The notes below the pieces were generated by a model. It was not told the DNA's origin and made no database searches. It saw only the letters and a list, made by a program, of their open reading frames with translations. A stretch of DNA of 64,000 nt from Bacteroides sp. Its GTDB lineage: Bacteria > Bacteroidota > Bacteroidia > Bacteroidales > Muribaculaceae. The DNA lies in the NCBI GenBank assembly GCA_014802265.1, contig JAAVCP010000008.1, forward strand, positions 1 to 64,000, written 5' to 3'. The position numbers and the translations under genes are program-made. The first letter of the stretch is position 1, and each line of letters starts with the position of its first letter. Positions 35,339 to 43,958 of the stretch are shown here, piece by piece.

Positions 35339-35780
35339 GGTTGAGGGATTTATTTAAAGTCTATTCTTTCGCAAAGATAATAAAAAATAATGATAAATGT
35401 ATGAAATGTTCCGATTCCGATGTTGGGATTTTGTCCCTTTGTTTTTTATCCCCCTTGTTCTCTGGTCTTTTTGTCGGGTTTTATTAGATCAGATTGTGAT
35501 TTTGGGCGTATCACAACTTCGGTTATCTTGTGGAGACCTGTTTTCTTAAAAATGCTGCGTTTGTAAGATTTAATGCTGTCTAATCGGGTAAACGAAGAGG
35601 CTGCGCTCAGACGCAGCCTCTTAAATATTAATTATTGTTAATGTTTATTTTATCTAATAATTATTTTTGTAATATTAATATTGCGGTTCTCCAGAGTTAT
35701 ATAGTAAATTTCTACATGAATACAGGGTATGATGTGATAGATCAACCTTGCATTCATATATGTTATGGGGAAGATAAGTC
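35339..35780. other. Intergenic: sir2 promoter and lipoprotein terminator
   Basis: The -7 box TATCTTTG (minus, 35372-35379) serves the sir2 gene. A strong hairpin, AAGAGGCTGCG with CGCAGCCTCTT (35595-35622), terminates the C10-protease operon. The rest shows nothing recognisable. Confidence 0.6.
35595..35622 (-). terminator. Terminator of the C10-protease operon
   Basis: A perfect 11-bp stem with a 6-nt loop, 160 bp after the last stop codon. Confidence 0.75.
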
Positions 35781-36971
35781 TCAATAATCTTTGAGATAAT
35801 GGTCATAGTTGCCAAAGGCAAAGGAATAAGAAGAAATTCTGTCATTCCAGGAATTAGAGGAATTAATACACTTAATTTTCTTCAGATTAGAGAATGATAC
35901 CTTAGGATTTTGTTTAGTTGCAATTATGCTGATACGATGTTTTGTTCTGTCATTGTCTCCATTGTTGTAGTAGCTGTCTTCCCATACCGTCAATACAGAA
36001 CATATCTCAGAATTTGTTCCATTATATGCGACTGCCAGAGAAGATACCTTGTCGTTTAATCCAATATTACGCATATATTCTTCATCATTCACGTCGTATA
36101 GGTCTTTTAAGTTCGCACATACTTTAGTATCTTTCCATCCGGTATCGTCAAACATGGCAAAATATCCAATTGCATCTGCTACCATAAAGCGGTATGGATC
36201 CAGATCTCTCGTAGAACACAGGTCGTCCCTTATATCACATCTGGTGGAAGAGTCAATTGTCTCTCTTAATCTCCTAATAGCTTTTGAGACTCTATGATCC
36301 GACATATCAAAATAGTCTACAATATCATCTTCCAACACAACTGCCTCTACATCAGCTAAAGCATCAATCTCTTTCATAATGCGGGAAAACTCAGAGTCAG
36401 AGTACTCTATCTCTTCATTTATGTTGAGATGTGCTTCGGTAGTGTATTGAATACCCTTGTAACGAATTTTCATGGTAAATGGTTCCATGTCTGGCATCGG
36501 TTTCTGATATATTATGATATAACCATAATTGGGGTTAAATCGTCGGTCTTCATAGTTATAAAATTCCAAATAGACTCCTCTTGCCATATCAGAGTCATTC
36601 TTTTTTATAGAGATTTTCAATTTTGGGGAAGTTGATGTGAGCTGTTTCTCAAATGATATCCAGTCAGTACCGAATGAATTGCCATCACAAAAATAGTCCT
36701 CGGGAGTGTGCCAGTCTATTCTAATTTGAGTAGAGGAATCATTCGGAATTTCTTTTAAGCTACATACTTCCAATACATTTAGATTCCAATCTTTAGGTAG
36801 ATACTCACCTACTATCGAGAGTGTAAACTCATGGTAATCACCTGAAAGGATAGAATCTTCCATCTCGTAGTGGATAGTGTTTACGGGACCCAAGTAAGGC
36901 TGATCAACGCCTGAACATGATGTGTTCAGAAGCACCATAAATAAAAATAAGAAATAAATTATTGTTTTCAT
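35781..36971 (-). CDS. Unknown lipoprotein paired with the C10 protease
   Basis: A 396-residue protein with a lipobox-type signal (LLNTSC, Cys near 19). It is acidic and Tyr/Asp-rich, with a likely beta-rich N-terminal half and a helical segment around 200-260. No family is recognised. It starts 8 bp after the C10 protease stop, so it belongs to the protease operon. It could be a substrate-binding partner or an inhibitor or immunity-type protein for the protease. That is inference from position only. Confidence 0.65.
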   Translation of the reverse strand: MKTIIYFLFLFMVLLNTSCSGVDQPYLGPVNTIHYEMEDSILSGDYHEFTLSIVGEYLPKDWNLNVLEVCSLKEIPNDSSTQIRIDWHTPEDYFCDGNSFGTDWISFEKQLTSTSPKLKISIKKNDSDMARGVYLEFYNYEDRRFNPNYGYIIIYQKPMPDMEPFTMKIRYKGIQYTTEAHLNINEEIEYSDSEFSRIMKEIDALADVEAVVLEDDIVDYFDMSDHRVSKAIRRLRETIDSSTRCDIRDDLCSTRDLDPYRFMVADAIGYFAMFDDTGWKDTKVCANLKDLYDVNDEEYMRNIGLNDKVSSLAVAYNGTNSEICSVLTVWEDSYYNNGDNDRTKHRISIIATKQNPKVSFSNLKKIKCINSSNSWNDRISSYSFAFGNYDHYLKDY

Positions 36972-36979
36972 TTTATCGT

Positions 36980-38128
36980 TTATTTTTGTGGTATAGATTG
37001 TATGTATATGTGACTCAAATTCTTTGAATAGACAGTTGCTTTGCCCGCAGAGTCAATAGCAGTAAAAGGATTTCCCTCTACCCATCCGTCACATTGACCA
37101 TATTCTCCCCAATTACAACTGAAGTATGTGCCTGTGGATGAAATTCTAATCCCATCTACAATCCACCTATGACTACCGTCACTCCCTTTACCACCCATCA
37201 AATGAGGATATCCCTTCTGTAATTCATCTATTAGTCGTTGGCAATCTATAGGTCCTTCAACAAAACTACAAGAGAATCCCATATCTTTGAAATAATGGTA
37301 TATTGCTTTTCCATGGGAACCACTGCCACTACATTCAAACTTTACCTGACAACATAATGCAACCTCATAAAAAAAATGTGCTACTTGTAATTTCTGCCTT
37401 AATGTCATTGATGATGAAAGTTTAGGAAGAGTCTTAAAGTCAATGTCTCTACATCCATAATGTGTAGGTTTGAAAGTGCCAATGGTAGCCAATGTCTGGG
37501 CAGCCGCAGTCGGGACACATCCAATGGGGCGGTGCCCTCCTATTTTAGCACACTCCTTACACCCACATGTCGGTGCAAGGTCGTTGAATGGTTGTCCTTG
37601 TCCCCATTTAAAAGGTACAATGGGAGCAATTAGAAGGTTTTGAGGTAGGGCTGCTCTTGTCTCAGATGAAGGGGTTAGCCCTATTATTTCATCTGCAGCA
37701 AAAGAAGGAACCATGTTGATATATTCTTTTAAAGGGGGTATATTGACTGTATCTGATAAATGCCCGTTCTCTGTATAGTAGAATATTTTGTTTAATCTTT
37801 CATCAGAGGATAGCACAACGAAACCGTCAGTGTCATTTACCCTGATGTTCACTGTGCTTATATCGAATATGGAATCATCTGATCTTGTCTGCGGAATTTC
37901 AATGATTGTATCGGAATCAATTTTGTAGTACTTAGTATCGATAGACACTACTTGGAAATCAGTGTTAGATCTTGAACTGACATTTATACCAGTTCTAAAA
38001 TCATTAATAATGGAGTGGATTGCATCGGGAACTGTTGTCTCATTCTGTAAGATATCAGATTCATTATCGCAGGAAGGCAATGTTAAGACCGCAATAATAA
38101 AGATAAAGAAATTTTTAATTCTTATCAT
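36980..38128 (-). CDS. C10-family (streptopain-like) cysteine protease, lipoprotein
   Basis: A 382-residue protein with a lipoprotein signal (TLPSC, Cys20). A propeptide of about 130 residues includes FVVLSSDERLNKIFYYTENG, typical of C10 proenzymes. The mature part has WGQGQPFND, the catalytic Cys204 in GCVPTAAAQ, His320 in SDGSHRWIVDG, and the C-terminal NWGEYGQCDGW motif. Relatives are streptopain SpeB and interpain/Bfp of Bacteroidales. Many extra cysteines (CGCKEC, CQVKFEC) suggest disulphides. It is the middle gene of a three-gene operon. Confidence 0.9.
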   Translation of the reverse strand: MIRIKNFFIFIIAVLTLPSCDNESDILQNETTVPDAIHSIINDFRTGINVSSRSNTDFQVVSIDTKYYKIDSDTIIEIPQTRSDDSIFDISTVNIRVNDTDGFVVLSSDERLNKIFYYTENGHLSDTVNIPPLKEYINMVPSFAADEIIGLTPSSETRAALPQNLLIAPIVPFKWGQGQPFNDLAPTCGCKECAKIGGHRPIGCVPTAAAQTLATIGTFKPTHYGCRDIDFKTLPKLSSSMTLRQKLQVAHFFYEVALCCQVKFECSGSGSHGKAIYHYFKDMGFSCSFVEGPIDCQRLIDELQKGYPHLMGGKGSDGSHRWIVDGIRISSTGTYFSCNWGEYGQCDGWVEGNPFTAIDSAGKATVYSKNLSHIYIQSIPQK

Positions 38129-38199
38129 CTTAATTGTTTTTTGAATGTTGAGTAATATAATTTTTAGGGTTTAGTGCAATGAAATTATAGGTATTCTGA

Positions 38200-38583
38200 T
38201 TAGTCGATATAGATAAATCCTTCAAATTCGGAGTCTTCGTCAGCTTCGCACTTGATAGAGTATTCTCCGGGAGCCAGACTCACGGTCCAGAATGGGTTGG
38301 CAGCATAGACGTATGATGAGAGGATATCACCAGTCTCATTTTCTATAGTCACCTTTATATAGGTGATATACTGCGGCATTGTGAAGCTCGCAACCCCATT
38401 GAGATACGTGAAGCCGATAGCCTCGTAGTCGGGACTTGGCATTTTGTGGCGAACCGGAGATTGTTCGTTCTGTGTTTTGAGAATCTTCTGTGAATCTCCG
38501 TTTGAAACTGTTTGGGCATGTAAGCCATAGAAACTGAATCCGACCATAGCAAAAGCCATGAATAAAGTATTTTTATTTACCAT
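38200..38583 (-). CDS. Exported DUF3244 protein, first gene of the C10-protease operon
   Basis: A protein of about 127 residues with a signal peptide ending LHAQ, then a DUF3244-like immunoglobulin-type domain (SFTMPQYITYIKVTIENETG; FWTVSLAPGEYSIKCEADED). I chose the ATG at 38583 because the -7 box TAATTTTG (38617-38624) makes the upstream ATG at 38619 untranscribed. Small DUF3244 proteins accompany proteases in Bacteroidales, and an inhibitor or chaperone role is plausible, by analogy with streptopain inhibitors encoded next to C10 proteases. Not proven. Confidence 0.75.
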   Translation of the reverse strand: MVNKNTLFMAFAMVGFSFYGLHAQTVSNGDSQKILKTQNEQSPVRHKMPSPDYEAIGFTYLNGVASFTMPQYITYIKVTIENETGDILSSYVYAANPFWTVSLAPGEYSIKCEADEDSEFEGFIYID

Positions 38584-38616
38584 AATATAAAAATTTATAT
38601 GAGTTATTGTCAGGTG

Positions 38617-38624
38617 CAAAATTA
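38617..38624 (-). promoter_or_regulatory. -7 box of the C10-protease operon
   Basis: TAATTTTG on the minus strand. It decides the DUF3244 start at 38583. Confidence 0.65.
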
Positions 38625-38723
38625 GGTAAAATAATCTAAAACTCCCCCTATCTGAATCTAAAAAATATCTATTTTATGTTTTTGTTAAAAATTTAAGTAT
38701 TAGTGATTTACAATTAATTATTA

Positions 38724-38760
38724 ATCAAAGAATCTATTTTGACCATCAAAGAATCTATTT
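38724..38760. repeat. Two 16-bp direct repeats upstream of the C10-protease promoter
   Basis: ATCAAAGAATCTATTT at 38724-38739 and again at 38745-38760, 21 bp apart (two helical turns), about 115-150 bp upstream of the predicted transcription start. Candidate activator sites. Confidence 0.6.
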
Positions 38761-38811
38761 ATAGAGTTGGAGGATAATTATGGAGGTTCAAAAGTATGAA
38801 ATCCCACCATG

Positions 38812-40704
38812 CTATTGTATGAAATTGAGGTATCTTGCAGCAATAATTTCTGTATTTCCATTCTGAATTTTTTTGATAAGTTTTGATTTACGATTATAAA
38901 AATTCTCCTTAGATGTGTCTTGAAATACACTAACGGCTTTTGAAGAAAATTCGAGCACCAAAAACAGAAACAGGTCATATTCATAGTCATTCAAATTGGG
39001 ATAGTCATTTCTAAAATTATTCATGAGATTATCGAGGTAAAAATTGACAGAGCTTTCTAATTGGTGTAAGATCTTATTATCATGGCGTAGACCTTTTAGG
39101 ATTTCTGTAAATTTATCAAGTACCTTATTTTTTGGTAGTTTTCTGCTTTCAAGGTCGTAGTACTCTTTTACTAACTGGTCGATCAAGTCGGACTGTAAGG
39201 AAAGAGCATCTTTCATTTTCTTGCGGGTTTCTACAATAGCCGTTTCTCTTGCCGAAGCCAATAATTCAGCTTCAGTAAGGCGTGACTGAAGTTGCTGATT
39301 TTGATTTTTCTTAATAGATATTTCTTTAGTAAGTGCAGTTTTCTCTTCATTAAGGGTAAGCAGGGTGGCTCGCATACATATAATTTCAGTATTCTGATGG
39401 TCAATACTCTCCTTTAGTTGGTCTATAATGACATTATTGGCAGCCATCTCCTCTGTCAATGCTTGCCGCTCCTCATTGAGCACTACGTTATCCTCCGTAA
39501 GTTTTTCATTATCATTAATCAGTTTTATATTTTTTGACCGTAGGCGGTGAATTGTAATATACACAATAATAGCTAAGAGAATAAGAATAATTCCTAACAA
39601 TGTCATCCTCATTGCCCTTGCTTTCTTCTCCATATTTGTTGTTTCCTTTAGGGTGGTATAATGGTCAAGCAACTCTTTTTCTGCACTCCGGGAAACCCAT
39701 TCGATAAGAAAGTTATTATCATCTTGATATTCCGCCTTAAGCAAGGTGAGTGCTTTGGGGTAGTCATGTTTTACATCGGCAAGGCGATAAGATAACCAAG
39801 AGGGAGTTTCAGTCAAACCTTTGATTGAGTCCTCACATTCCTCAGCCTTTACTATGTCACCAAGGTTAAGGTAAGCGAGTCCGAGGTTATTCCAACTGGA
39901 GGAAGTCATATTAGCAGGATACTCGTCATGCAGACGTGTGAAAGTATGGATTGCCTCATTATACTTTCCCAACTCTGTATAAGAGTCACCCATTAACTTA
40001 AGAATATAAGGGATTGGTGCTTGTTCACGAAATGCCTCTGTCTTTGGCAATAATACTTGTAGGGTATCGAGTGCAGTCTGATAATTTGTGGCATTATAGT
40101 TTGCTCGTGCTATGTCATAGAGTTCGTCGTAGGCATACACCGTGTCATTGACCGCCCTGAACTCCTCATAGCTTTGCGTGTAATAATCTACAGCCGTCTT
40201 TGGATTCTCCATGTGGTCAAATGTGTCAGCCATACTGCGGTGGATAAGCGCCAACTGTCTGGTGTCGTTGATTGCTAAGGCAGTTTCCTCGGCAAGCATT
40301 AGGGCAAGGAAGGCACTGCTGTATTCTGCTGCGTTAGTGTGGATCATCCCTTTCTGGTAATACGCCCTTGCGCGTAGGGGATTTTGATCCTGCAGATGAT
40401 AATAGGTGGTGGCAATGCTGATGATGGAGTCATCAGTCTGAACATGGTCGGTCATATAGCGGGCTTCTGTCAGCAGGAGTGCATAAAATGCCTTTTCGCC
40501 GTCGTCAGTCAATTGGGCAGGACTAATGCACTCTATCATGGATAGGGCAGAGTCGGGCTTTTCCTTAAGAACCTGGTCAATGTTTTCAAGAAGGTCGCCC
40601 GTTTTGCTTTTGCAGCCGTAGGCTGTCAGCAGAAGGAGGGTTGCAATGAATATAATGATATATCTTGCACAACAACGGCGGTGGAAATATGGTGAAATAA
40701 TCAT
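38812..40704 (-). CDS. Membrane-anchored TPR regulator with degenerate LuxR-like HTH
   Basis: A 630-residue one-piece regulator. A lipobox-like AYGC (Cys31) or anchor starts the protein; TPR helices run to about 340, a membrane helix spans about 366-386, and a long coiled coil covers about 390-510. The C-terminal about 55 residues align with the LuxR-type HTH of the genes at 14722 and 58306: YPNLNDYEYDLFLFLVLEFS against FPDLTNNEVLMCAYIKLNLS. The helix-turn-helix signature itself (KEIA..L..S..TVE) is replaced by KAVSVFQDTSKENFYNRKSK. It lies upstream of the C10 operon and is likely its regulator. Confidence 0.75.
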   Translation of the reverse strand: MIISPYFHRRCCARYIIIFIATLLLLTAYGCKSKTGDLLENIDQVLKEKPDSALSMIECISPAQLTDDGEKAFYALLLTEARYMTDHVQTDDSIISIATTYYHLQDQNPLRARAYYQKGMIHTNAAEYSSAFLALMLAEETALAINDTRQLALIHRSMADTFDHMENPKTAVDYYTQSYEEFRAVNDTVYAYDELYDIARANYNATNYQTALDTLQVLLPKTEAFREQAPIPYILKLMGDSYTELGKYNEAIHTFTRLHDEYPANMTSSSWNNLGLAYLNLGDIVKAEECEDSIKGLTETPSWLSYRLADVKHDYPKALTLLKAEYQDDNNFLIEWVSRSAEKELLDHYTTLKETTNMEKKARAMRMTLLGIILILLAIIVYITIHRLRSKNIKLINDNEKLTEDNVVLNEERQALTEEMAANNVIIDQLKESIDHQNTEIICMRATLLTLNEEKTALTKEISIKKNQNQQLQSRLTEAELLASARETAIVETRKKMKDALSLQSDLIDQLVKEYYDLESRKLPKNKVLDKFTEILKGLRHDNKILHQLESSVNFYLDNLMNNFRNDYPNLNDYEYDLFLFLVLEFSSKAVSVFQDTSKENFYNRKSKLIKKIQNGNTEIIAARYLNFIQ

Positions 40705-40757
40705 CTCTGTATAATTAAATACAAAATGAATAAAAATACTTAAAATATACTTACTTA

Positions 40758-40777
40758 AATCCTATACCTATAGGATT
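40758..40777. promoter_or_regulatory. 20-bp dyad operator at the TPR regulator promoter
   Basis: AATCCTATA-CC-TATAGGATT, arms perfectly inverted, starting 8 bp downstream of the -7 box (40785-40792), i.e. across the predicted transcription start. A candidate autoregulatory repressor site. Confidence 0.6.
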
Positions 40778-41266
40778 GGGAATGCAAATTTAGTTAAAAA
40801 TAATAATATGATACATTTGTAGGATAAAAAACTTGTATTATGCCCCAAATAGCAAATCATATTACTTTTTTCACATATACGAAAGAAGCCGATATTAACT
40901 GTAAACAAACATTCTCAACATATTTTGGTTTGGCTTTAAATTTCTCTATTGGGTATAGGAAAAAGATACTATATAATATTAGATAAGATATTGATTTTTA
41001 GTGACTATAGATAAAAATATGAGAGATTAACCCTATTTTCTTTGGATTGTATATAATTTCTTGGATTGGAGGTTGGGATTGATGGAAGCATTTTCGGATT
41101 TTCATGATTGGTTTCTTGATAGAAGTTCCCAAGAATAATCATATTTTTCATGTCTTTATCATTATGGGGGAGAGGATATAAATTTTGGAGTGGTCAGTTT
41201 TATTTTGCCTTTGTGAAAAAATGGATAAAAGACTTTATGTCTCATTCCCTTTCCGGGAAGTTAGTG

Positions 41267-41297
41267 TTGGTTATATGATGGGAAAAGAGTAACTTTG
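41267..41297 (+). promoter_or_regulatory. ruvB promoter abutting the start codon
   Basis: TTGG (41267-41270), 19 bp, TAACTTTG (41290-41297). The ATG at 41302 is only 5 nt further, which is where transcription should begin, suggesting a leaderless mRNA. Confidence 0.55.
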
Positions 41298-41301
41298 CAA
41301 C

Positions 41302-42333
41302 ATGGAAGAAGATTTCGATATTCGTGCAAGCCAAGCACGTGACAATGCAGAAAAAGATATAGAAAAAGCCCTGCGGCCGTTGGCTTTTGACGACTTCGCC
41401 GGGCAGGAAAAAATAATCACCAACCTGCGCATCTTTGTGCAGGCTGCAAAGATGCGCGGTGAGTCGCTCGACCACACCTTGCTCCATGGTCCTCCCGGGC
41501 TTGGAAAGACCACACTCTCCAATATCGTGGCAAATGAGTTGGGAGTAGGCTTTAAAGTTACGTCGGGTCCGGTGCTTGATAAGCCAGGTGATCTTGCCGG
41601 CATATTGATGAGCCTGGAGGAAAACGATGTGCTCTTTATTGATGAGATTCACCGTCTTCACCCGATAGTGGAGGAATATCTTTATTCGGCGATGGAGGAT
41701 TACCGTATCGATATATTGCTTGATAAGGGACCCGGTGCGAAAAGTGTGCAGCTATCGTTACAACCGTTTACACTTATAGGTGCCACCACACGTAGCGGAC
41801 TGCTCACCTCTCCCCTTCGTGCGCGATTTGGAATCAACTGTCACCTTGAATATTATGACCATAATGTTCTGAAAGGGATTATTAAGAGGTCGGCAGGATT
41901 GCTCCGCAGTGGTATTTCCGACGATGCAGCCATGGAAATAGCCCTGCGAAGCCGCGGCACTCCCCGTATCGCCAATGCCCTGCTGAGACGAGTGCGTGAC
42001 TTTGCAATGGTAAAAAGTAATGGTTTTATTGATATTGGTATAGCCAAGCATGCACTTGAGGCACTCAACATTGACCGCTATGGACTCGATGAGATTGATA
42101 ACCGTATACTGCTGACTATAATTGACAAGTTTAAAGGGGGACCTGTCGGACTCACAACCATAGCAACTGCTCTTGGTGAAGATGCAGGAACGATAGAAGA
42201 GGTATATGAACCTTTCCTTATAAAGGAGGGATTCATGAAACGTACTCCGAGGGGGAGGGAAGTGACTGATCTCGCCTATACACATCTTAACAGGAGCCGC
42301 TTTAACGCTGCCGGAGGTTTATTTGAGGAATAG
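41302..42333 (+). CDS. ruvB: Holliday junction branch-migration ATPase RuvB
   Basis: 343 residues. The AAA+ motor of the RuvAB complex that moves Holliday junctions. Seen: [16 protein letters not shown], Walker [11 protein letters not shown], Walker [10 protein letters not shown], sensor 1 [18 protein letters not shown], the Arg-finger region, sensor 2 [18 protein letters not shown], and the C-terminal winged helix with [18 protein letters not shown]. Complete. It overlaps or nearly abuts the flippase gene, giving an unusual ruvB-flippase operon. Confidence 0.97.
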   Translation: MEEDFDIRASQARDNAEKDIEKALRPLAFDDFAGQEKIITNLRIFVQAAKMRGESLDHTLLHGPPGLGKTTLSNIVANELGVGFKVTSGPVLDKPGDLAGILMSLEENDVLFIDEIHRLHPIVEEYLYSAMEDYRIDILLDKGPGAKSVQLSLQPFTLIGATTRSGLLTSPLRARFGINCHLEYYDHNVLKGIIKRSAGLLRSGISDDAAMEIALRSRGTPRIANALLRRVRDFAMVKSNGFIDIGIAKHALEALNIDRYGLDEIDNRILLTIIDKFKGGPVGLTTIATALGEDAGTIEEVYEPFLIKEGFMKRTPRGREVTDLAYTHLNRSRFNAAGGLFEE

Positions 42334-42337
42334 CATT

Positions 42338-43867
42338 ATGGGTGGAATCAAATCATTAGCAAAAGATACTGCCGTATATGGACTTAGCAGTATCGTGGGG
42401 CGCTTCCTTAACTGGTGTCTTGTGCCCCTTTACGTCTATCTGTTCCCTACTGAGGAATATGGAATCGTGACCTATCTTTATGGGGCAACCGCAGTTGCCC
42501 TTGTCATTCTGAACTATGGCATGGAGACCGGATTTTTTCGGTTTGCCAACAAGGAGAAAGACCCGGAGAAGGTATATACCACATCGTTGATTTCAGTGGG
42601 TATCACTTCAATGCTCTTTATCCTTTTTCTGAATGCGTTTATAAATCCGGTTGCTTCGGCGATGAAGCTGCAGGGTTATAATCTTTTTATAATATTGATG
42701 GGCATTACGGTGGCGGTTGATGCATTTACCAATCTTCCTTTCGCCTATCTCCGATATAAGAACAAGGCATGGCGATTCGCGGGGATAAAGCTGCTTAATG
42801 TTGGTGTCAACATAGGGCTTAATCTCTTCTTTCTGCTTGCATGTCCTCGCTTGCAATCTCATTTCCCGGGACTTATAGACTGGTTTTATACGCCACTTGG
42901 TGGGAAATCTTTCGGGATAGGGTGGATATTCGTCGCCAACATAATTTCCACTTTCATAGTCTTGCTTTGTCTGCTTCCGCAGATTCACCGCAGGGAATAT
43001 AAATTTTCGTGGAGCCTCCTTAAACGAATGCTTTCCTACAGCTGGCCTCTCCTTATATTAGGAATAGCAGGGATATTGAGTCAGAACATGGGTCAGCTTA
43101 TCATACCCTGGCTCTTCCCCGGACATGAGATCGAGGCAAGGAGCATGGTGGGCATATATGGCGCCAACATGAAGATAGCGATAGTGATGGTGATGTTTAC
43201 TCAGGCGTTCCGCTATGCCTACGAACCATTTATCTTTGCACAGGCAAAAGGTAATGGCGAAGACAGGACAGCAGCCTATTGTGATGCCATGAAATATTTC
43301 GTCATTTTCGGTTTGCTGATATTCTTGGGCGTAATGTATTATCTTCCTATGCTTAAGCACTTCATCTCCTCGTCTTATTGGCAGGGACTTGACGTGGTGC
43401 CTATCATGATGCTTGCCGAATTGTGCTTCGGAGTGTTTTTTAACCTTTCACTGTGGTATAAGCTGACTGACAAGACACAATGGGGAATGTATTTCTCTAT
43501 TATATGCTTCGTTCTGATGCTTGGTCTGAATGTATGGCTTGTGCCTATGATTGGCATTCCAAACGGATATATGGGATCGGCATGGGCAGCATTGATAAGT
43601 TATTTCATAGTGATGGTGATGAGTTATTTTGCCGGTCAGAAATACTATCCTCTTCCCTATCAGAAAGGGAGAATCTTTACTTATGTTGTGATTGCAGGAG
43701 TGCTTTATCTCCTTGGAATGGGTGTGGGAAAGGTGATGTCTCTCAGTGTGACATATTGTGTGCGCTTCATATTGCTGGTGCTTTATACAGGGATTGTAGC
43801 TGCGTTTGAAAATGTGCCCTTCATCTCCCCTCGTCTTCGCCGTATGCTTCACATGAGGAAACGCTGA
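42338..43867 (+). CDS. Polysaccharide flippase-like membrane protein (MOP superfamily)
   Basis: About 509 residues with 12-14 hydrophobic helices. The start MGGIKSLAKDTAVYGLSSIV and the following RFLNWCLVPLYVYLF are typical of Wzx/RfbX-like lipopolysaccharide or capsule flippases, which move undecaprenyl-linked units across the inner membrane. I prefer Met at 42338, just after the ruvB stop, to an ATG 15 bp upstream that overlaps ruvB. It is isolated from any sugar-assembly cluster here, but distant GT2 genes exist in the window. A strong terminator follows. Confidence 0.85.
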   Translation: MGGIKSLAKDTAVYGLSSIVGRFLNWCLVPLYVYLFPTEEYGIVTYLYGATAVALVILNYGMETGFFRFANKEKDPEKVYTTSLISVGITSMLFILFLNAFINPVASAMKLQGYNLFIILMGITVAVDAFTNLPFAYLRYKNKAWRFAGIKLLNVGVNIGLNLFFLLACPRLQSHFPGLIDWFYTPLGGKSFGIGWIFVANIISTFIVLLCLLPQIHRREYKFSWSLLKRMLSYSWPLLILGIAGILSQNMGQLIIPWLFPGHEIEARSMVGIYGANMKIAIVMVMFTQAFRYAYEPFIFAQAKGNGEDRTAAYCDAMKYFVIFGLLIFLGVMYYLPMLKHFISSSYWQGLDVVPIMMLAELCFGVFFNLSLWYKLTDKTQWGMYFSIICFVLMLGLNVWLVPMIGIPNGYMGSAWAALISYFIVMVMSYFAGQKYYPLPYQKGRIFTYVVIAGVLYLLGMGVGKVMSLSVTYCVRFILLVLYTGIVAAFENVPFISPRLRRMLHMRKR

Positions 43868-43896
43868 CGGGATTTCCGAAACGACTTTTTGAAAGA

Positions 43897-43958
43897 TAAA
43901 GATTTGAACTTCATCCCAAAAGTTAGATACAAAACTTTTGGGATGAAGTTCAAATCTT
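43897..43958. terminator. 27-bp perfect stem between convergent genes
   Basis: 43897-43923 pairs perfectly with 43932-43958 (8-nt loop). It touches the stop codon of the TPR-AraC gene on the other strand and should end transcription in both directions. Confidence 0.9.

Larger units (their letters stand above)
40705..41301. other. Divergent intergenic region with dyad operator
   Basis: 597 bp between the TPR regulator and ruvB. It holds the regulator's -7 box TAAATTTG (minus, 40785-40792), the dyad at 40758-40777, and the ruvB promoter at 41267-41297. A half-site GGTATAGGA is near 40954. No other feature is visible. Confidence 0.55.

Noticed and set aside
41242..41661. Minus-strand frames opposite ruvB
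   Set aside because: Shadows of the highly conserved ruvB coding strand.
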